Assembly (NCBI RefSeq): GCF_002109495.1
Contig: NZ_LVJN01000020.1
Location: 914,300-978,299, forward strand
DNA from: Magnetofaba australis IT-1
GTDB taxonomy: Bacteria; Pseudomonadota; Magnetococcia; Magnetococcales; Magnetococcaceae
Direction: 5' to 3'
DNA: 64,000 nt
A program made the position numbers and the translations under genes. The notes under the pieces were generated by a model, which did no database searches, was not told the origin of the DNA, and saw only the letters and a list, made by a program, of their open reading frames with translations. Of this stretch, positions 51,059 to 60,077 are shown piece after piece (position 1 is the first letter of the stretch; each line of letters begins with the position of its first letter).

Positions 51059-51824
51059 TCGCAACTGGTATGGCGCGTGGTCGCTGTTTCGCCGCGAGGT
51101 GCGCCGTTTCATGCGCGTGTTCGGCCAGACTGTGGGCGCGCCGTTGGTGACCTCGCTGCTCTACTTCGCCGTGTTCGGCGCGGCGCTGGGCAGTCGTATC
51201 GGCCCCACTGAAGGGGTGGGCTATCTCACCTTCCTGGCCACCGGATTGGCGGCCATGGGGGTGATGCAGCACGCCTATCAAAACGCCAGCTCATCGCTGA
51301 TTCAGATGCGCTATGCGGGCATGATCCAGATGGATCTGGCGGCGCTGCCGGTGACTCCGGCGCAGATGGTGCTGGCGGTGATGGGCGGGGCCATGGCGCG
51401 GGGGCTGCTGGTGGGCGCGGCGGTGCTGCTGGCGGCGCGGGTGTTCACCCCGTTTGGGGTGGCGCATCCGTTGTGGCTGCTGGCCGCCTCTCTGGCGCTG
51501 GCGGGACTGTTCGGTCTGATCGGGCTGTTCTCCGGCTTGTGGGCCAAGAGTTTCGACGACACCGCATTGGTGAGCAACTTTGTCATCACGCCATTGGTCT
51601 ATCTGGGCGGCGTGTTCTTCTCGGTAGAGATGATCGACGCCGCGTGGCGGCCGCTGGCGTTGGTCAATCCGGTGTACCACCTGGTGGAGCTGTTCCGCTA
51701 TGCGCTGCTGGGGTTGGATGAGGCGGTGCTGTGGCGCTCCGGTCCGCTGACGCTGCTGGCGTGGGCCGGGCTCTACGTGGTGGCGGTGTGGCGCATCGGC
51801 CGGGGTTGGCGCTTGAAGGATTGA
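51048..51824 (+). CDS. ABC-2 type transporter permease (YadH-like)
   Basis: A 258-residue permease with six membrane segments and the ABC-2 pattern: RREVRRFMRVFGQTVGAPLVTSLLYFAVFG (read in pieces), FVITPLVYLGGVFFSVEMI and NPVYHLVELFRYALLG near the end. Family relatives export lipids, polysaccharide or drugs. It overlaps the ATPase gene by 11 bases. Because only one permease gene is present, it should act as a homodimer. Confidence 0.92.
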   Translation: MRDDRNWYGAWSLFRREVRRFMRVFGQTVGAPLVTSLLYFAVFGAALGSRIGPTEGVGYLTFLATGLAAMGVMQHAYQNASSSLIQMRYAGMIQMDLAALPVTPAQMVLAVMGGAMARGLLVGAAVLLAARVFTPFGVAHPLWLLAASLALAGLFGLIGLFSGLWAKSFDDTALVSNFVITPLVYLGGVFFSVEMIDAAWRPLALVNPVYHLVELFRYALLGLDEAVLWRSGPLTLLAWAGLYVVAVWRIGRGWRLKD

Positions 51825-51837
51825 GTCGAAGCGGAAG

Positions 51838-52710
51838 GTGGAGATCGTGGTTGTTGGAGGTTGGCGGCGTCTGCGCCATTGGCTGAAGCCCAGTCCGGCG
51901 GCGCGGCGCGTTCTCATCGTTGCTGGAATCGTGCTGGCGCAACCGGCGTGGATCTGGGCCAGTGGTCAGGTGCGCACCGATGTACATTGGCGCACCGCGC
52001 CGCGCCACAGCATGGATATTGCCCCGCTGCCCGCCGAGGCCCCGCAGGCGCTGGTGCAGGTGTGGCAGGCGCGCGCCTATAATTGGCGTGGAACGCTGGG
52101 GGTGCACACCTGGATTGCGCTCAAACCGCGCAACGCCGATCACTACACCACATTGCAGGTGATCGGTTGGCGGGTGTGGAGCGGGCGCAAAGCCACCCGC
52201 ATCGCCGATGAGGCCCCGGATCGCTCGTGGTTTGGTCATACGCCGGAGCTGATCGACCAGATCTGCGGTCCCGACGCCGAGCAGGCGATTCCGCATCTGC
52301 TGCAGTTGGCGCAGAACTACCCGGAGGCGCACCGCTATCACATCTGGCCGGGGCCCAACAGCAATACGTTTATCGCCTATCTGATTCGCCACACGCCGCA
52401 GCTGCGCACCGAACTGCCCGCCACCGCCATCGGCAAGGACTATCTGCTGGGCGGGAGCTGGCGTGGCGAAGGGCTGGGCGGCGGCGAACTCTATTCGTTG
52501 GCGGGGTTGCTCGGCGCCAGCGTGGATTGGTCGCGCGGCGCGCAGCTCAATCTGCTGGGCGCAACATTTGGCGTGGATTGGCGCAATGGCGCCATTGATC
52601 TGCCGTTTCATGGGCGTATCGGCGCGCGCGCGCCGCACTGTCAGGCGCGTAGGGCGACGCAGGCGGCGCAGGTTGGCATGGGGAATCAAATGAGGAGCGG
52701 TCAGTCGTGA
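51838..52710 (+). CDS. DUF3750 protein, probably membrane anchored
   Basis: A 290-residue protein. Residues about 20-42 are a membrane anchor or signal (RRVLIVAGIVLAQPAWIWAS). The outside part shows the DUF3750 blocks: LVQVWQARAYNWRGTLGVHT, WIALKPRNADHYTTLQVIGW, PDRSWFGHTPEL, YHIWPGPNSNTFIAYLIR and PATAIGKDYLLGG. Function unknown. The start may be GTG 51838 or GTG 51847, the latter with AAGGTGGAG just before it. It overlaps the next gene by 4 bases, in the same operon as the ABC exporter. Confidence 0.82.
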   Translation: MEIVVVGGWRRLRHWLKPSPAARRVLIVAGIVLAQPAWIWASGQVRTDVHWRTAPRHSMDIAPLPAEAPQALVQVWQARAYNWRGTLGVHTWIALKPRNADHYTTLQVIGWRVWSGRKATRIADEAPDRSWFGHTPELIDQICGPDAEQAIPHLLQLAQNYPEAHRYHIWPGPNSNTFIAYLIRHTPQLRTELPATAIGKDYLLGGSWRGEGLGGGELYSLAGLLGASVDWSRGAQLNLLGATFGVDWRNGAIDLPFHGRIGARAPHCQARRATQAAQVGMGNQMRSGQS

Positions 52711-53487
52711 TCAAGTGGAGCGAAGCGCGCAAAAGGATCATGCTGACGCTGTTGGCGGGTGGTGCGATGATGAGCGGCGTGGAGCCGCTCGATGCGGAGG
52801 TTCTGGCGCTGCTGCCGGATGTGGCGCCGCGCGCCGCCGCCCAACGCGACTGGGCGCCGCTGGAGATGCGCTGGGTGGAGCAGGCGGGCGACAGCGCCGA
52901 GACGAGCAGCGCTTTGTTGCCGCTGGATCTGCGTATTGGTTTGGTCTCGGCGGGGCGGCGCGTGGCGCTGCTGGAGCCCGAAGGCGCGCCCGATGGGCAG
53001 CGCCGGTGGGTGCGCGCGCCGGTGCAACTGGCCGATGACCATCTGTTTGTGGCGCAGGCGGCGCCGGTGTGGAGCCGCTCTGACCGGATGTGGCGAGAAC
53101 ACGCCGCAGTGTTGGCGCTGCCGGCGCGGGTCTCCGTGGATGGGTGGCGCGCCCCCAGCGGCGCGCCGCTCTCCATCGAGCCGCTCACGCGCCCCTATGG
53201 CCTGTGGGCGGGGGGGGCTGTTTCGCGGTGTGGCGCGAATCAATGGCGAGCCCGCTTCCGGCCTGCGCATAGACGCCGCCTGGCTCAGTGCGCGCGGGTT
53301 GATGGTGGCGCAACAGGCGCGCAGCGACGCCCATGGCGTGTTTGCCGTGACCCTGCCGCGCGCAGGCTGGTGGGCGGTGTCAGTGCGGCAGCCCCATGGC
53401 GTGTTGACCGGGCCCAACGGCGTGCAAGGGCCGCTTGAGCGGGTCACCACGTTGTGGATTGCGGTGGATGAGCCGCCGGGGGAGTGA
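52707..53487 (+). CDS. DUF4198-like periplasmic protein, frameshifted at a G8 tract
   Basis: Two overlapping frames together give one protein of about 260 residues. The first part runs from GTG 52707 (GAGGAG upstream) with a signal peptide-like start and ALLPDVAPRAAAQRDWAPLE, then to LTRPYGLWAGG. The natural continuation, GLFRGVARINGEPASGLRI and HGVFAVTLPRAGWWAVSVR, lies in the +1 frame up to 53487. This second half, with PRAGWW, is typical of DUF4198 (NikK-like) proteins linked to nickel or cobalt uptake. The break is in eight Gs at 53210-53217; one G fewer restores the frame. It may be a sequencing error, a recent mutation or a slippage switch. Confidence 0.65.
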
Positions 53488-53491
53488 ATCG

Positions 53492-54070
53492 ATGCAATCG
53501 AACAGAGGCTGGATAGGGCGCGGTGGCGCGCTGATGCTGGTGGCGCTCATGGCGGCGCCGACGCTGGCGCGCGCATCGACCGCAACCCTGGAGCGTCTGG
53601 TGGATGACAACGCCCAGGAGGAGAGCGACGCGCGCAGCGTGGGCGAGATGACGCCCGATGAGTTGCGCCTATTGATCAATCAGGCGGTGAGCGATGAGTT
53701 GGCGCCGCTGCGTCATCAGTGGCGGCAGCGCGAAGAGCAGTTGCGCTGGACCGACTGGCTCGGCGCGCTGGGATGGATCGTCGGTTTGAGCAGCGCCGCC
53801 TACATGTTGGCCAAACGCAACGCCGCCGTCGCGGCGGCCATACAGCGCGAAGAGGAGGCGGAGTCCGACGAGGAGTTGATTGAGGTGGAGGAGCGCACGG
53901 TGCGCCCTTGGAGTCAGTTGGGTGAGAGCGAGCAGTTGGCGCTGCGTGAGGCGTATGGACGTTGGATGGATGACAATCCCGGCTCCACCGGGTGCGATCC
54001 GATGCGCAAGGAGCAGCAGTTCGCCCAGTGGCTGGCTGATCGCGGCATCGTGTGGCGGCCAGGCGCATGA
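53492..54070 (+). CDS. Secreted/membrane protein of unknown function
   Basis: A 192-residue protein: signal peptide (1-30, ALMLVALMAAPTLARA), an acidic helical part with MTPDELRLLINQAVSDE, one membrane segment (DWLGALGWIVGLSSAAYMLA, about 90-110) and a cytoplasmic tail with AAIQREEEAESDEE. The topology recalls NikL-type partners of DUF4198 proteins, but the sequence match is not convincing. The last 50 residues (GESEQLALREAYGRWMDD) look like a small separate domain. GGGGGAG lies 8 bases before ATG 53492. Overlaps the next gene by 4 bases. Confidence 0.6.
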   Translation: MQSNRGWIGRGGALMLVALMAAPTLARASTATLERLVDDNAQEESDARSVGEMTPDELRLLINQAVSDELAPLRHQWRQREEQLRWTDWLGALGWIVGLSSAAYMLAKRNAAVAAAIQREEEAESDEELIEVEERTVRPWSQLGESEQLALREAYGRWMDDNPGSTGCDPMRKEQQFAQWLADRGIVWRPGA

Positions 54071-54324
54071 CCGGCGGCTCCGCGCAACAGCAGAAGGCGT
54101 TGGCTTGCGCGCAGGCGTTTTTGCGGCAACATGGGCAGGCGCGTTTGAGCGAATTGGCCGCTGAATTGACGTGGGAGCAGGATGCGGTGCGGGATCTGCT
54201 GGCCCCGCTGTTGGCCTCGGGCGCGGCGGAGCGCTATTGGGTCTCAGCGCGCAACGATCAGCCCACGCTCCCGGCGTGCGCGCGTACGGAAATGGTGCGT
54301 TGGCGCGGGGAGGCGCAGCGCTAG
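54067..54324 (+). CDS. Small winged-helix-like protein
   Basis: An 85-residue protein. AFLRQHGQARLSELAAELTW followed by EQDAVRDLLAPLLASGAAER reads as a winged helix-turn-helix (helix, turn, recognition helix, wing with YWVSARND). It resembles FeoC-type small wHTH domains in size, but without the cysteines of those proteins. Last gene of the run that begins at the ferredoxin-cyclase; ATGA overlap with the gene before. Possibly a regulator or adaptor of that transport operon. Confidence 0.55.
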   Translation: MTGGSAQQQKALACAQAFLRQHGQARLSELAAELTWEQDAVRDLLAPLLASGAAERYWVSARNDQPTLPACARTEMVRWRGEAQR

Positions 54325-54326
54325 GC

Positions 54327-54803
54327 TCACGCGCTCAGGCAGTGGTCCACCGAGTCCGGTGACTCCAGCATCTGCTGGGCGGAGAAGGGCGGGGCCAGGC
54401 AGAGCCCCTGTTCACGCCAGGCGTTGACGCCGCCAATCAACTCACACGCCTGCAACTCGGCGTCGAGAAAACGCTCCAGGGCGATCTCGGTGCGCGGGCC
54501 GGTGCGACAGATGAGAATGTAGCGGGTGTCGGCGTCGAACTGTGTGGGGTCGAACTTGTTATCGAAATCGGCGGTAAACGGGGCGGTGTTTTCGCGATCG
54601 ATGAGATCGTGATCACACGGGTAGAGCGTAGAGCCGGGGATCACCCCCTCGTCATGCTCCTCGCCGGTGCGCACGTCCAGCAGCACCACCTGCGCGTGGG
54701 GCAGAGCGCGCACAATGCGCTTGAGCTGCTCCACGGAGATCATCTCGGTGGCCATGGCTTTATCGAGGATCGATTCCACCTCGGTGGATGCGGCGTCGTT
54801 CAT
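54327..54803 (-). CDS. Rhodanese-like sulfurtransferase
   Basis: A 158-residue single-domain rhodanese. The domain starts ISVEQLKRIVRALP, with VVLLDVRTGEEHDEGVIPG, and the active-site loop is ICRTGPRTEIA with the catalytic Cys, then ELIGGVNAWREQG. Residues 1-20 are a short acidic leader. Such proteins carry persulfide sulfur. ATG 54803 has GGGAA about 8 bases upstream. It ends 2 bases from the convergent wHTH gene and is divergent from the methyltransferase gene. Confidence 0.88.
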   Translation of the reverse strand: MNDAASTEVESILDKAMATEMISVEQLKRIVRALPHAQVVLLDVRTGEEHDEGVIPGSTLYPCDHDLIDRENTAPFTADFDNKFDPTQFDADTRYILICRTGPRTEIALERFLDAELQACELIGGVNAWREQGLCLAPPFSAQQMLESPDSVDHCLSA

Positions 54804-54943
54804 GGTGTCGTTCCCGGTGCGAATCTTGAATACAGGTGGGATGAAGCGATTACAGGTTGCGCTTTTGGGCGGTGAGCATAGCGGAAAGTTCCCGGCGCGG
54901 CATGGAGTTTTTTGCAAACGGATTTTCCATAACGAGGATGAAG

Positions 54944-55522
54944 ATGGCAAAAGCGGTGTGGGAAGAGCGCTATCAGGCGGGGCGCACCGGATGGGATCGG
55001 GGCGGCGCCAGTCCGGTGCTGTCCAAGTGGCTGCGTCACGCCAGTGACAGCGAGCGGCGGGTGCTGATTCCCGGTTGCGGGCGGGGCCATGAGCTGGCGG
55101 AGTTGGCCCGGCGCGGCTATGAGATCACGGCGCTGGATTTCGCCCCCTCCGCCGTGGCGGCGGCGCGTGAGGCGCTGGCGGAACACCCCCACTGCGTGGT
55201 GCAGGAGGCGGATCTGTTTCATTGGGAGGCGCGCGAGGGGACCTTCGACGCCATCTATGAGCAGACCTGTCTATGCGCCCTGGCGCCGGATCAGTGGCGT
55301 GAATACGAACATCGCCTGTTCGATTGGCTGCGCCCGGAAGGGCGGCTCTATGCACTGTTCATGCAGACCCACGCCGAGGGCGGTCCGCCTTATCACTGCG
55401 CCATTGAGCAGATGCGCCGTCTGTTCCCCAGCGCGCGCTGGCGCTGGCAGCAGGAGCCGCCGCTGGAGGTGCACCACCCCATGGATAAAGTGGAGTTGGG
55501 TTTGATCCTGACCCGCTGTTAG
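54944..55522 (+). CDS. Thiopurine methyltransferase-family SAM methyltransferase
   Basis: A 192-residue class I methyltransferase. WEERYQAGRTGWDRGGASPVL at the N-terminus (quoted in part as WEERYQAGRTGWD) and the SAM site VLIPGCGRGHELAELARRG, then ITALDFAPSAV and YEQTCLCALAP, are those of the TPMT/thiol methyltransferase group, which methylates thiols or selenium/tellurium/halide compounds. ATG 54944 has GAGG 6 bases upstream. Neighbouring rhodanese suggests sulfur chemistry. Its stop overlaps the convergent M1 peptidase gene by 4 bases. Confidence 0.85.
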   Translation: MAKAVWEERYQAGRTGWDRGGASPVLSKWLRHASDSERRVLIPGCGRGHELAELARRGYEITALDFAPSAVAAAREALAEHPHCVVQEADLFHWEAREGTFDAIYEQTCLCALAPDQWREYEHRLFDWLRPEGRLYALFMQTHAEGGPPYHCAIEQMRRLFPSARWRWQQEPPLEVHHPMDKVELGLILTRC

Positions 55523-57765
55523 GGGCTCTTCGTCTCCTGCGGCTGCGGCTCGGCTTGGGCGTCGCGGGGTGGTTGCGGCGGCGGCTGTTTGGCCGCCGCG
55601 ATGGAGAGCGCCAGCGGCGCGCGGGTGCGGATTGGCGGCGCGCCAGTGGCGGGCGCGCGCAGGGCGCCGTTGGCGTCAAACGCGGCGCTGAGCGGCGAGG
55701 CGCCAATATTCCACTCCCGCTTCAGTCGATTCTCCCCGCTGGCGGCGTCAAACGCGGTGACGCCATATTTGCCGTAGTGTGGCAGTTTGCGCGCCAGTTT
55801 CTCCACGCTGCCCGGGGCCGGGTGCACGAACCCCAGCGGCGCCCCCGCATCGGTGCGCAGCGCCACGGCGATGGCGTGCTCCTTCCACTGCCAAGATGCG
55901 CCCGCACTGTGCATCCCATCCTCCCGCCACTGCGCGCCCACGCTGTCCAGACGCTTCTGGATCACCTCTTTGTGGCGATTGTCCCGCCCACAAATCCATA
56001 CGGCGTTGGCGCTGGCTTTCTCCAGCGGTTGCGCATCGTCTCGAATGGTCACTCCCCAGCTTTTCCCCAGTTGCGCGCAGGCGTCTCGGGTTGCGGCGGG
56101 GGCGGCGGGGAGAATCAGGGCGCCATCGGCGGCGCCAAACAGTTCATTGAACGCCGGAGGGATCTCCGCAGCGTCCAGGCGGCGGAACAGATCAAACGCC
56201 GGGTCGATATCCACCCGTGTGGGCGCGGCGGTCAATGTGCGCTCAAACACCTGGGTGCGGCGCGTCAGATGGAGTTGATCCCACTGCACGGCGCCGTCGG
56301 CGGTGGTGATGGCGATGGGAATGGTCAGATTATAGGGCGCCTCAGGCTGCGTTTGTGACAGGGTGATCGAGAGCAGATGCCCCGCCTCGGTGGGGTGTGT
56401 GGATGCGGCGTCCAGATGCAGTGTGGGCGCGCCGATGCGCGCGCTCCACTGGGTGAAAAAGGGCTCCAGGGAGTCGCGCCCGCTGGCGCTTTCGAATGCT
56501 GCGCGCACGGCGTCCATGTCGGCGGCCTGGAACAGCTTGTCGCGATACAGCGTGCGCAGCCCGCGCAGGAACCCTTCATCGCCCAATTCGCCGCGCAACA
56601 TGTGGAACATCATCAGCGTCTTGCCATAGCCCACCGCCTGGGTGGCGCGGTCGTGGCGGCTGATGAACTGCGCAATGGGGATGTCGTTTTGCGGCGTGAC
56701 CGTCTGCGCATAGCGTTGCAGCAGAGCGCGGCGGTAGGCGCTGTCCTTGCCGTCCAAAGCCTGCATGAGGTGGTCGGCCAGATAAGCGGTGAGCCCTTCG
56801 CTCCAGTTGCCCTGGCGCACGTCCACATCCACGCCGTTGCCCCACCAGTTGTGCAGAATCTCATGGGGGTAGCTGCTGGTGAGCAGAAACGGCAGCCGGA
56901 TCACACGCGGACCCAGCAGGGTGAAGCCGGGCATGCCGTAGCCGGTCTCCCAGAAGTTCTCGGCGGCGCTGAAGGCGGGGTAGGGGTAGGGACCGAGCAG
57001 GTTTTGATACAGCTCCAGGTAGCGCGAGGCGGCCTCCAGATAGCGATTGGCCAGCGCTTCATCAGGCGTGCGCAGCAGCGCGCGCAGGGTGATGTGGCCC
57101 GCGCCGGTTTGGGCGTCGCGGCTGTACTCATGCCAGCGTGCGGCGGCTAGATGGATCCCCGCCAATGGCTGCTCCTGGCTCCAGAAGCTGCGTGCGCCCT
57201 CTTTGCTCTCCCGGCGCGCCAGTCGTTTGCCGGTGGTGAGCGCGCGCCAGCCGCGCGGCAGCCGCACGGTGAGGGTGTAGATGTGACGTCCTGCGCCGAA
57301 ATCCGCTGTCCAACCCGCCTCTGGCGGCAGAAACACGCCGTCGGCGCCGATCATGCCGCGGGTCTGCGCATGGCCGCCGCGATAGGCGCCGTGGCGATGG
57401 CTGGGCGCTTGGTTGATGACGCCGCTGTAGTTCAGTTGCAGGGTGTCGCCGGAAGCGGCGGGGCCGACGGTGATCTCGCGCCAGGCTGCGTCTGGCGCGG
57501 GCATCGGCTGGTCGAGAACGGGACGGCCAAACACGGAAACATGGCCCATGGCCGCATTCAGACGCAGTTTTAATGGGCGCTCGCGCCAGTCGCTGGGCAG
57601 TTTGATGGCGTCGCGCGCCTCGATTTCGCCCGTTTGTGGGTCGATGCGCAGATCCAGTTGATGGGAGATGATCGGCGCGGTTTCAGCCGCATGGGCAAGC
57701 GCGCTCAAAGCCACAACTAAGAGCGCAGATAGTACGGCAGCGCCATGGCGAAAGGCGAGGGTCAT
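55519..57765 (-). CDS. Exported M1-family (gluzincin) metallopeptidase
   Basis: A 748-residue protein with signal peptide (1-26, cleaved after AHA). The zinc site HEILHNWWGNGVDVD with a Glu ligand in GNWSEGLTAYLADH (about residues 310-330) is intact. The GxMEN substrate motif of classical aminopeptidase N is not obvious: the corresponding place reads ENFWETGYGMPG. After the peptidase domain comes a beta/helical C-terminal region of about 350 residues without recognised family. A periplasmic peptidase role is likely. ATG 57765. Confidence 0.87.
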   Translation of the reverse strand: MTLAFRHGAAVLSALLVVALSALAHAAETAPIISHQLDLRIDPQTGEIEARDAIKLPSDWRERPLKLRLNAAMGHVSVFGRPVLDQPMPAPDAAWREITVGPAASGDTLQLNYSGVINQAPSHRHGAYRGGHAQTRGMIGADGVFLPPEAGWTADFGAGRHIYTLTVRLPRGWRALTTGKRLARRESKEGARSFWSQEQPLAGIHLAAARWHEYSRDAQTGAGHITLRALLRTPDEALANRYLEAASRYLELYQNLLGPYPYPAFSAAENFWETGYGMPGFTLLGPRVIRLPFLLTSSYPHEILHNWWGNGVDVDVRQGNWSEGLTAYLADHLMQALDGKDSAYRRALLQRYAQTVTPQNDIPIAQFISRHDRATQAVGYGKTLMMFHMLRGELGDEGFLRGLRTLYRDKLFQAADMDAVRAAFESASGRDSLEPFFTQWSARIGAPTLHLDAASTHPTEAGHLLSITLSQTQPEAPYNLTIPIAITTADGAVQWDQLHLTRRTQVFERTLTAAPTRVDIDPAFDLFRRLDAAEIPPAFNELFGAADGALILPAAPAATRDACAQLGKSWGVTIRDDAQPLEKASANAVWICGRDNRHKEVIQKRLDSVGAQWREDGMHSAGASWQWKEHAIAVALRTDAGAPLGFVHPAPGSVEKLARKLPHYGKYGVTAFDAASGENRLKREWNIGASPLSAAFDANGALRAPATGAPPIRTRAPLALSIAAAKQPPPQPPRDAQAEPQPQETKSP

Positions 57766-57966
57766 GGGGGACTCTCCTGATGTCGCGTCGCCGCGTCATT
57801 GTGGAGAATGCGCAGCGGGATCGGGCCATAAAAATTGTTTAGCTGAAAATGATTATAGCGTATGCTTGAGAGTGCATTGCTATTTAATTGAAAGTTTATT
57901 CCCAATGGGGCGTTTTGCCCCGATGCTTAGTTGTTTACTGGCTCAATTTGGACACTGTGATCACGC

Positions 57967-58908
57967 ATGCTTATGCTCACTGACGCCCCACTGACGCATC
58001 CGACCATTCTGATCGTGGATGATTGCCGCGATAATATACAATTATTGCGCTCCACGCTGGATGGCATGTGCGATTTTATCGTCGTGCATGATGGCCACGA
58101 AGCGGTCTCCGCCTGCATCGCCCAGCAACCGGATCTGATCCTGCTGGATGTGATGATGCCGGGGCTGGATGGGTATCAGGTGATCTCCAAACTCAAAATG
58201 GAGCCGCTCACCCGACAGATCCCGGTGATCTTCCTCACCGCCATGGATCAGGTGGAGCATGAGAGCGTCGGCCTGGATATGGGCGCCATCGACTACATCA
58301 CCAAACCATTCAATGCCGAGTTGGTGCGGCTGCGGGTGCGCAACCAGTTGGAGCTCAAGCGGTTGCGCGACTTCTATCGTGAGCGTTCGGCGGTGGATGG
58401 GTTGACCGGCGTGGCAAATCTTCCGCGCTTTGAGGAGCGCTTGGATCAGGAGGCGCGACGCGCCGCCCGCGCCGGCGAGCCGCTGAGTCTGCTGACGCTG
58501 GATCTGGACCGCTTCCACGCCTTTAACGAAGCCTATGGCCATCTGAGCGGGGATGACGCCATCAAGCGCATCGCCAAAGCGCTGCAGGAGAAGTTGGCGC
58601 GGCCGGGGGATCTGGTGGCGCGCTGCAATGGCGCGCGTTTTTCGTGCATTCTGCCCCATACCGACGCCCGCGGCGCACGCATTATCGCCGCCAAACTGCT
58701 CGAGTGTGTGGCGGAGTTGAATATCTCCCACTCGGGCTCCGACGTGGCCAACCATCTGACCGTCAGCATCGGCGGCGTCTCATTGAAGCGGGTGGATCGC
58801 GACGCCTCGGTATGGATGCGCGAGCAGGTGGCCTTGCGTCTGCAACAAGCCAAGCAGCAGGGGCGCAATCGGGTCTGCTTCGACGAGGATTGCGCCGAAG
58901 CGCAATGA
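57967..58908 (+). CDS. Response regulator with degenerate GGDEF domain
   Basis: A 313-residue protein: receiver (TILIVDDCRDN, LILLDVMMPGLDG, FLTAMD, YITKPF) and a C-terminal GGDEF-fold domain with VDGLTGVANLPRFEERL and LTLDLDRFHAFNEAYGHLSG. The active loop reads ARCNGARFSCILP, so the GGDEF signature is NGARF; the metal- and catalysis-related acidic pair is lost and diguanylate cyclase activity is not expected. It could bind GTP or act through contacts. Start ATG 57967 or 57973; ribosome site weak. A GGGGC/GCCCC hairpin lies at 57907-57921 upstream. Confidence 0.88.
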   Translation: MLMLTDAPLTHPTILIVDDCRDNIQLLRSTLDGMCDFIVVHDGHEAVSACIAQQPDLILLDVMMPGLDGYQVISKLKMEPLTRQIPVIFLTAMDQVEHESVGLDMGAIDYITKPFNAELVRLRVRNQLELKRLRDFYRERSAVDGLTGVANLPRFEERLDQEARRAARAGEPLSLLTLDLDRFHAFNEAYGHLSGDDAIKRIAKALQEKLARPGDLVARCNGARFSCILPHTDARGARIIAAKLLECVAELNISHSGSDVANHLTVSIGGVSLKRVDRDASVWMREQVALRLQQAKQQGRNRVCFDEDCAEAQ

Positions 58909-59056
58909 GGCGAACGCGCCCCTTGTGCGGCCTTTCTCCGCTGGCGCATTCGCGTTATGCTCAACACTCTTGATCAACTCTTAGCGCCCTGGGGCGCTTG
59001 GGTTATGAACCGACCGCGCGCTTGGCAACGGGCGCGTTTTCTGCTTGAGGATCATC

Positions 59057-60055
59057 ATGGGCTCGCATCACAAGGGAAAAGCGCACCCCCCGCTCACGGA
59101 AGAGGCATCGCTGGAGTCTGAGGGCGACCCCATCATCGACGCCGCCTTCTCCGAGGTTGACTCCGATGTGGTGACCATGGAGTCCCTGCTGGAGGAGTAT
59201 CAACGCCTGCAGGAGGAGAACGAGCAGCTCAAGGCGCGTTATGCGGGCGAAGAGCAGATTCGCACCGCCGCCGAGAAGAAGTATCACGACCGTATGGAGC
59301 TGCGTCCCTATGCGGCGGAGCTGAACAAACTCCAGCAGCACCTGGATCGCACTGGACGCGGCATGATCGTGCTGGTGGAGGGGCGCGACGGCTCCGGTAA
59401 AGGCGGCGTGATCCGACGCATCACCCGCTACATGAACCCCAAACACTACCGTGTGGTGGCGCTGGGAAAACCCAATGAACACCAGCGCACCCAGTGGTAT
59501 TTCCAGCGCTTTGTGCAGCACTGCCCCCACGGCGGCGAGTTGGTGCTGTTCGACCGCAGTTGGTACAACCGCGCCATGGTGGAGCCGGTGTTTGGCTTCT
59601 GCACCGAAGAGCAGTATCAGAACTTCATGCAGGGGGTGGTGAGTTTTGAGCACGATCTGGTGCTCAACGGCCTGGAGCTGGTGAAGATCTACCTGAGCGT
59701 GAGCCGCGAGGTGCAGACCCGCCGGTTTGAGAAGCGCCGCGTGGACCCGCTGCATAGCTGGAAGCTCACCGAGATGGATCTGATGTCGCAGGATCGCTGG
59801 GACGATTTCACCCTGCGCAAATATGAGATGCTCAAGCGCACTCACACCAGCGAAGCGCCGTGGACCATCGTGCGCGCCGACGATAAACAGCAGGCGCGCG
59901 TCAACGTCATGCGCGTGCTGCTCAACGCCATCAACTATGAAGATCGCAACCCCGACTTGAGCTACGTGCCCGACCCCCATTACGTCTACTCCGGCGCCTA
60001 TGAACTGGAGTTGATGGCCGATAAAAAGCGGCGCGGCGGCGACTTCAGCGGCTGA
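59057..60055 (+). CDS. ppk2: Polyphosphate kinase 2
   Basis: A 332-residue PPK2 that transfers phosphate between polyphosphate and nucleotides. Walker A EGRDGSGKGGVIRRIT (about residue 110), lid and Walker B LVLFDRSWYNRAMVEPVFGF, then SVSREVQTRRFEKR and WKLTEMDLMSQDRW are the family blocks. Residues 1-85 form a non-conserved, partly coiled extension (LLEEYQRLQEENEQLK). One PPK2 domain, so class I or III; the direction (ADP or GDP) cannot be read off. ATG 59057 has GAGGA upstream. Confidence 0.93.
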   Translation: MGSHHKGKAHPPLTEEASLESEGDPIIDAAFSEVDSDVVTMESLLEEYQRLQEENEQLKARYAGEEQIRTAAEKKYHDRMELRPYAAELNKLQQHLDRTGRGMIVLVEGRDGSGKGGVIRRITRYMNPKHYRVVALGKPNEHQRTQWYFQRFVQHCPHGGELVLFDRSWYNRAMVEPVFGFCTEEQYQNFMQGVVSFEHDLVLNGLELVKIYLSVSREVQTRRFEKRRVDPLHSWKLTEMDLMSQDRWDDFTLRKYEMLKRTHTSEAPWTIVRADDKQQARVNVMRVLLNAINYEDRNPDLSYVPDPHYVYSGAYELELMADKKRRGGDFSG

Positions 60056-60077
60056 CGTCGCGCTTTCTCTCCTTGCC

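Noticed and set aside
58983-58998. AGCGCCCTGGGGCGCT hairpin as terminator
   Set aside because: No T run follows; it lies in the leader of ppk2 and may be structural only.
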